The notes below the pieces were generated by a model that worked only from the letters and a program-made list of their open reading frames with translations, did no database searches and was not told where the DNA came from. This document shows, one piece after another, positions 59,265 through 64,000 of a DNA stretch of 64,000 nucleotides. Within the stretch, counting starts at the first letter, position 1, and each line of letters starts with the position of its first letter. Origin of the DNA: Bacteroidota bacterium. Lineage in GTDB: Bacteria; Bacteroidota; Bacteroidia; Flavobacteriales; Weeksellaceae. A program made the translations under genes and the position numbers. Location of the stretch: NCBI GenBank assembly GCA_023394415.1, contig JAEXAR010000020.1, forward strand, positions 8,835 to 72,834. Reading direction: 5' to 3'.

Positions 59265-61791
59265 GAACTTGATTTACATTGCACTATGCCTCATTGCATT
59301 CATCGTTCTGGCAATAGCTTATGCAAGTCCTGTAATTTCCGGAAAAGAGTTGGTACAACCCGATATCGTTCATTACAAAGGCGGTGCAAAAGAGCTTTTA
59401 GATTACCGCGATAATAATGAAAACGAAACTTACTGGAGTAATTCTATGTTTGGTGGTATGCCGACTTATCACACCGGAGCTCAGTTCAGAGGCGATGTCA
59501 TCAAAAAAATTGATGATATTTTGATGTTCTTGCCAAAACCAGCCAATTATTTATTTCTTCTTTTCTCAGGATTTTTCCTTTTGGGAATCGTGGTAACACG
59601 TAACTGGAAATACGCTTTATTGGGAGCCACCTTCTTTGGACTCTCAACATATTTTTACATTTTGGTTTCAGCAGGACATAACGCAAAACTGCATACCATT
59701 GCTTATTTTGCACCATTGTTGGCAGGTATTCTTTTAGTTTATGTACGCAAAAAATATATTCTTGGATTTATTGTAACTGCCTTGTTTATGGGGCTTCAAA
59801 TCTCTGCAAACCATCCGCAGATGACGTATTACCTGTTTATTGCGCTTGGATTTTTATTTATTTCTGAATTAATCACCGCAGTAAAGAAAAAAACACCAAT
59901 GAAACAATTCCTCATTTCTTCAGGAGTTTTAGCGTTGGCTTTTGGAATTGGTGTTGGAATGAATGCCCAAAGACTTCTCGCAAACGCAGAATATGTAAAA
60001 GAAACCACAAGAGGAAAACAAATCCTCAATAACGATCGTCATTCAGCAGAAAGTTCAGGATTGGATAAGGAAAGTATTACCATGTGGAGCTACGGAAAAC
60101 TGGAAACTTTAAACCTTTTTATCCCAAGATTAATGGGTGGAGGAAGCCAGGAAGAAGGTTCTGATAAAATGATGGCTGAAGTACAACAACTGGTACAAGA
60201 CAACGTGAAATCGCAACAGGAAATGGATATGATTTCCAAAGGATTCGGTTCGTTAACGTATTGGGGAGATCAACCCGGAACTTCAGGACCAGCTTATCAA
60301 GGAGCTGTAGTAATTTTTTTGGCTATTTTAGGATTTTTCTTTGCCGGAAAAAAATACAGATATTGGATTTTAGGAGCTTCAATTCTAACCATTTTATTGG
60401 CTTGGGGACACAATTTTGCACCATTAACTAATTTCTTTATCGATGTGGTTCCGCTTTATAATAAGTTTCGTGCACCTTCCTCAATTTTAGTGGTGGTAGA
60501 ATTGCTTTTTCCGCTCATTGCCATTATAGGATTATACCGTTTTTACAATGATGAAAAACTTACCGAAGAGTACAAAAAGAAAATTCTAACCTATGTTTCT
60601 GCATCGGTTTTAGGATTGCTTTTAATCTTAATTCTTTTCGGAAAGGGACTTTTAGGTTTCCATACCGAAACTGAAAAACAATACCTTCCACCCTATTTAT
60701 TGGATTATTTAACCGGTGAAAGATTCTCAATGTTTAGAACAGATGCTTTAAGAGCATTGATATATGTATTGATTACAGCCGGAGTGCTTTGGTTTAGCAT
60801 GAAGCAGAAACTCTCACAAAATGTTGCTTTAATCGTGATTGGATTGGTAAGTTTGTTCGACTTGTGGTCGGTAAATAAGCGTTATTTGAATGACGGAAAT
60901 TTTGCTGATAAAGCATTTGCAGAAAACCCTTTCATCACTGAAAATTCAGACTTTTTAAGCGGAAAAGCAGCTGAAAACCCATACATTCAGGGATTGCTTT
61001 CACAAGTAAATGTGAATAAAACATTACAAGATATTTCTTCTAAAGACCAAACGCATTACAGGATTTACAATCAGACTTTAGGGACGTTCAGCGAAACCAA
61101 TACTTCCTATTTCAAATCTTCGATTGGTGGATATTCTGCAGCCAAATTAAGACGTTATGATGATGTTATCAACCATTATTTTATGGAAATGGATACGGTA
61201 AAAGTTCCAAAAATTCTTAATCTTCTGAATGCAAAATATATGATCTTCGGTAACTCCGAAAAACCACAGGCTGTTGCAAACGCAGGAGCCAATGGAAATG
61301 CTTGGTTTGTTTCGGACATAAAATTTGTTAATACTCCTAACGAAGAAATCGACGCTATCGGTGTCATTGACAGCAAGAAAACAGCAGTTGTTTCCAATGA
61401 CGATAAAGCTTATTTCAGTGGAAAACAAATGGCTGCAGACAGTACTGCATTCATTAATCTCACAAAATACCAACCCAACGAAATAGAATACAAATCGCAA
61501 TCGAAAACACCACAGTTAGCCGTTTTCTCAGAGATTTATTATCCTAAAGGTTGGAAAATGTTTGTGGATGGTAAAGAAGTACCTTACATTAAAACCAATT
61601 ATTTACTTCGAGCCGTTTACGTTCCTGCCGGAAATCATACGTTGAAAATGGTATTTGAACCTCAAGTGATTCAAACCGGAAAAATGATTTCGATGATTGT
61701 TTTTGGGTTGTTTTTGTTGCTTTCCGCTTTGGGAATTTGGATTTTGTTTAAACACAAAAAACACGAAGATTTCACGAAGAACACAAATTAA
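59251..61791 (+). CDS. YfhO family membrane protein
   Basis: 846 residues. Around 12 membrane helices (from about residue 7 to 545, with a last one near 810-830) and a large extracytoplasmic C-terminal domain (~560-800). VQPDIVHYKGGAKELLDYR and the NETYWSNSMFGGMPTYH motif are characteristic. YfhO proteins act as GT-C-type glycosyltransferases that add sugars to envelope polymers. Its neighbour downstream is a glycosyltransferase. Confidence 0.88.
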   Translation: MAKNKNLIYIALCLIAFIVLAIAYASPVISGKELVQPDIVHYKGGAKELLDYRDNNENETYWSNSMFGGMPTYHTGAQFRGDVIKKIDDILMFLPKPANYLFLLFSGFFLLGIVVTRNWKYALLGATFFGLSTYFYILVSAGHNAKLHTIAYFAPLLAGILLVYVRKKYILGFIVTALFMGLQISANHPQMTYYLFIALGFLFISELITAVKKKTPMKQFLISSGVLALAFGIGVGMNAQRLLANAEYVKETTRGKQILNNDRHSAESSGLDKESITMWSYGKLETLNLFIPRLMGGGSQEEGSDKMMAEVQQLVQDNVKSQQEMDMISKGFGSLTYWGDQPGTSGPAYQGAVVIFLAILGFFFAGKKYRYWILGASILTILLAWGHNFAPLTNFFIDVVPLYNKFRAPSSILVVVELLFPLIAIIGLYRFYNDEKLTEEYKKKILTYVSASVLGLLLILILFGKGLLGFHTETEKQYLPPYLLDYLTGERFSMFRTDALRALIYVLITAGVLWFSMKQKLSQNVALIVIGLVSLFDLWSVNKRYLNDGNFADKAFAENPFITENSDFLSGKAAENPYIQGLLSQVNVNKTLQDISSKDQTHYRIYNQTLGTFSETNTSYFKSSIGGYSAAKLRRYDDVINHYFMEMDTVKVPKILNLLNAKYMIFGNSEKPQAVANAGANGNAWFVSDIKFVNTPNEEIDAIGVIDSKKTAVVSNDDKAYFSGKQMAADSTAFINLTKYQPNEIEYKSQSKTPQLAVFSEIYYPKGWKMFVDGKEVPYIKTNYLLRAVYVPAGNHTLKMVFEPQVIQTGKMISMIVFGLFLLLSALGIWILFKHKKHEDFTKNTN

Positions 61792-61858
61792 TTTAACTGT
61801 AAATCTATAAACCACATAGAATCACAGAATTTGATGTCATTAGTTTAAAATAAAGCGG

Positions 61859-62110
61859 TGTCATTCTGAATGAAACGTAGTGAAATGAAGAATCTAAAAT
61901 TTTAATTTTATAATTGCAATGAGAGTAGAATTTTTGATTATTAAGTTAAAAAAAAAGGCTGTCATTCTGAATGGAACGCAGTGGAATGAAGAATCTTTAA
62001 AGTAATTATTTTATTTTTTAATTTAAGTAGGAATTATTGATAATAAAGTTAAAAAAACCCGGCTGTCATTCTGAATGGAACGCAGTGGAATGAAGAATCT
62101 TTAAACTCAA
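61859..62110. repeat. Three GTCATTCTGAATG elements in ~103-bp tandem units
   Basis: GTCATTCTGAATGAAACGTA at 61859 and GTCATTCTGAATGGAACGCA at 61961 and 62065 each run on to AATGAAGAATCT. Copies 2 and 3 also share their flanks (TTGATWATWAAGTTAAAAAAA on the left; TTTAAA on the right) over ~75 bp. They occupy the 332-bp gap before the GIY-YIG gene; no other gene is seen in that gap. Confidence 0.85.
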
Positions 62111-62123
62111 TTATAAAAGGAAT

Positions 62124-62435
62124 TTGAAAACACTTGGAACTCATAATTACTTTGTTTATATATTAACTAACAAGAATAAAACAGTTCTGTACACAGGTAT
62201 AACCAATAATCTAACTGAAAGATTACATTGGCATCAAAATCCAGAAGCGATTGAAAAACATTTTACAGCAAAATATAAATGCTTTTTTCTAATTTATTAT
62301 GAGCATTTCCAAGATGTGGAAATCGCGATTAGCAGAGAAAAACAGATAAAAGGTTGGACGAGAAAGAAAAAAGAGGATTTGATTAATGGTTTTAATCCAG
62401 AATGGAAGTTTTTAAATGACGAAGTTTTAGATTAG
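62124..62435 (+). CDS. Small GIY-YIG endonuclease-like protein
   Basis: 103-residue single GIY-YIG domain. YFVYIL and LYTGIT are the GIY and YIG strands, with the catalytic Arg in TERLHWH and the Glu in SREKQIKG, so it appears active. The start is TTG at 62124 (no suitable ATG), after an AAAAGG ribosome-binding site. It is bracketed by GTCATTCTGAATG-type repeats on both sides. Confidence 0.85.
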   Translation: MKTLGTHNYFVYILTNKNKTVLYTGITNNLTERLHWHQNPEAIEKHFTAKYKCFFLIYYEHFQDVEIAISREKQIKGWTRKKKEDLINGFNPEWKFLNDEVLD

Positions 62436-62466
62436 TTTAGAATATGTTATTCCTAATCAAAAAATA

Positions 62467-62511
62467 AAGATTCTTCACTTCGTTCGCAAGCTCACTTCGT
62501 TCAGAATAACA
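62467..62511. repeat. GTCATTCTGAATG-type element, inverted, after the GIY-YIG gene
   Basis: AAGATTCTTCACTTCGTTCG and then CACTTCGTTCAGAATAACAAG: same family in the opposite orientation to the three copies before the gene. Confidence 0.7.
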
Positions 62512-62584
62512 AGTGTCAATATTTTGCAACCTTTTGAATAACTAAAAACTTTTGTGACTTTTGCGGTAAAAACTTAAAAGTAAA

Positions 62585-63925
62585 ATGCAAACAAAAAAAA
62601 TTCTCATCATCACTTACTATTGGCCTCCTGCAGGAGGTCCCGGAGTTCAGCGTTGGTTGAAATTTGCGAAATATTTACCGGATTTTGGTTGGACGCCTAG
62701 CATTTTCATTCCGGAAAATCCAAGTTATCCTTTGATTGATGAAAGTTTGGTAAGTGAAGTTCCTAAAGATTTAGACATCATCAAAACTAAAATCTGGGAA
62801 CCTTATCAATTAGCAGAAAAACTGAACAAAAGCAATAAAAAATTTAAAGCCGGACAGTTTGATGTCGGCGAAAATCAAAGTTGGAAATCCAAACTTTCGA
62901 TTTGGGTGCGCGGTAATTTTTTCATTCCGGATGCGCGTGTTTTTTGGGTAAAACCTTCGGTTAAATTTTTAAAGAAATATCTGAAAGAACATCATTTTGA
63001 TGCATTCGTCACAACAGGACCACCACATTCTCTGCATCTCATCGGTTTAGGATTGAAAAAAGAATTTCCAAATTTGAAATGGATTGCCGATTTCCGTGAT
63101 CCGTGGACAGAAATTTCGTATTATAAACATTTAAAACTTACTGAAAATTCCGACAAAAAACACCGTGAACTTGAAGCAAAAGTTTTTAAAACGGCAGATA
63201 TTACATTAGCGACAAGTTTTACGGATGCTGAAAATTTCAGTAAAAAAGGAGCAAATTCAGTTTGTATAACCAATGGTTTTGACACAGACGCTTCGACATC
63301 GCTCAGCGTGAGAGAAAACACTGCAAGAAAATTCACTTTAAGTTATGTCGGCGTTTTGGAGCAGCTGAGAAATCCGGAAATTCTTTGGCAAGTTTTAGAT
63401 GAATTGATAAATGAAAATCAAGATTTTGCGGAGCATTTCCAATTGAAATTCGTGGGAAGAATTGATGATAAAATTTTAAACCATTTAAGTAGTTTAAATT
63501 TAAAAAAATGGATTAAAAATTTAGGTTATCTTTCGCACAAAGACTCTTTGTACGAAATGTATCAATCTGATTTACTATTAATTACAAATTTCCCTCAAGA
63601 CAGTTCTAAAGGTATTATTCCCGGGAAAATCTTTGAATATTTAGCAACCGGAAATCAAATTATTTCTTTCGGTCCGAATGATGCCGATGTTGCCAAAATT
63701 TTGAATGAAACGAACGCAGGAAAACATTTCAATTATTCTGAAAATCTGGAAGTTAAAAATTATATTTTAGAACAGTTTCATGTTTGGAAATTGGGAAAAA
63801 ATTCTGAAAATGCTTCCAATATTGATAAATATTCCCGAAAATCTTTAACCCAACAATTGACCGAAATATTGAAAACCTGTTGTGCATTTAGAGATTTAAA
63901 GAAAAAAGATTGTTCATTTGATTAA
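62585..63925 (+). CDS. Glycosyltransferase (GT4-like)
   Basis: 446-residue GT-B glycosyltransferase. ITYYWPPAGGPGVQRWLKFA (residues ~9-28) is the N-terminal donor/acceptor loop common in flavobacterial GTs, VTTGPPHSLHLIG and WIADFRDPWTEI are typical, and the C-terminal domain has LSYVGVLEQLRNPEIL and GIIPGKIFEYLATGNQIISFGP. It likely builds surface polysaccharide. The next gene starts ~40 bp later. Confidence 0.88.
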   Translation: MQTKKILIITYYWPPAGGPGVQRWLKFAKYLPDFGWTPSIFIPENPSYPLIDESLVSEVPKDLDIIKTKIWEPYQLAEKLNKSNKKFKAGQFDVGENQSWKSKLSIWVRGNFFIPDARVFWVKPSVKFLKKYLKEHHFDAFVTTGPPHSLHLIGLGLKKEFPNLKWIADFRDPWTEISYYKHLKLTENSDKKHRELEAKVFKTADITLATSFTDAENFSKKGANSVCITNGFDTDASTSLSVRENTARKFTLSYVGVLEQLRNPEILWQVLDELINENQDFAEHFQLKFVGRIDDKILNHLSSLNLKKWIKNLGYLSHKDSLYEMYQSDLLLITNFPQDSSKGIIPGKIFEYLATGNQIISFGPNDADVAKILNETNAGKHFNYSENLEVKNYILEQFHVWKLGKNSENASNIDKYSRKSLTQQLTEILKTCCAFRDLKKKDCSFD

Positions 63926-63964
63926 AAAACCGTATATTTAATTGATTACCAAGTCATTAAATAC

Positions 63965-64000
63965 ATGAACAATCTCATTCAAAACTACAAAATTATTTTA
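63965..64000 (+). CDS. Start of a gene cut by the right edge
   Basis: ATG at 63965 opens a frame (MNNLIQNYKIIL) that is still open at the window end. Too short to identify; only its position after the glycosyltransferase suggests a polysaccharide role. Confidence 0.4.
   Translation, partial: MNNLIQNYKIIL

Noticed and set aside
1..64000. tRNA, rRNA, IS elements or prophage
   Set aside because: I looked for tRNA-like arms, transposase or integrase motifs and phage genes on both strands and saw none. A tRNA search program would be decisive.

Overview
The window looks like chromosomal DNA of a flavobacterium (Bacteroidota, most likely Weeksellaceae, Chryseobacterium-like). The evidence is AT-rich DNA, promoters with the Bacteroidota -7 box TAnnTTTG, a Bat aerotolerance operon, a TonB-dependent receptor with a carboxypeptidase-regulatory N-terminal domain, MutS2 without an Smr domain, and many short lipoproteins. 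Species assignment is inference. I saw no rRNA, tRNA, CRISPR array, prophage or transposase gene.

Layout. 1-3.6 kb: class II Fic protein (cut by the left edge), ATP-dependent DNA ligase and its partner MBL-fold exonuclease. 3.8-5.3 kb: stress operon (SpoIIAA-like, PPOX-like, Dps). 5.3-9 kb: STM3941-like membrane protein, dienelactone-hydrolase-like lipoprotein, lipA, an ECF sigma factor and a lipoprotein. 9.3-14.9 kb: tyrS, fatty acid desaturase, carboxylesterase, a divergent Lrp/methionine gamma-lyase pair, and an esterase. 15-18.5 kb: purE and purK separated by an opposite-strand transporter gene and a transporter ruin. 18.6-25.8 kb: EEP nuclease/phosphatase, DUF1543, a decapitated VOC gene, mevalonate diphosphate decarboxylase, acyl-CoA ligase and an SDR. 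25.9-29.9 kb: TonB receptor plus phytase. 30-38.7 kb: hydrolase, pdxJ, MscS, DUF456, ung, a broken lipoprotein gene, mutS2 and a small ABC pair. 39.5-41.8 kb: SQR-like/DsrC-TusE/DsrE sulfur cluster. 42-44.7 kb: PspC-PadR-PspC and a candidate 20-residue peptide gene. 44.8-48 kb: acyltransferase, thioesterase, GH53 galactanase, isochorismate synthase. 48-56.3 kb: MarC and a MoxR-DUF58-BatABCD operon. 56.5-64 kb: DinB, rlmB, DUF6263, DUF4834, YfhO, GIY-YIG nuclease, glycosyltransferase, and the start of one more gene.

The genes are mostly ordinary; the spaces between them are not. Many are filled by short repeats of several kinds: (a) degenerate 7-bp-period tracts whose sequence differs from place to place but whose period does not, often starting at a stop codon; (b) a ~100-bp element lying upstream of minus-strand genes, with a small hairpin whose stem covaries between copies; (c) palindromic elements of the GTCATTCTGAATG type, which flank a small GIY-YIG nuclease and appear to have removed the 5' end of a VOC gene; (d) paired hairpins sharing an AGA loop but with different stems; (e) a 164-bp element with 17-bp terminal inverted repeats. 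The 7-bp tracts and the hairpin families are the best candidates here for something undescribed.

All coordinates were read by eye. Short-repeat boundaries may be off by a base or two.
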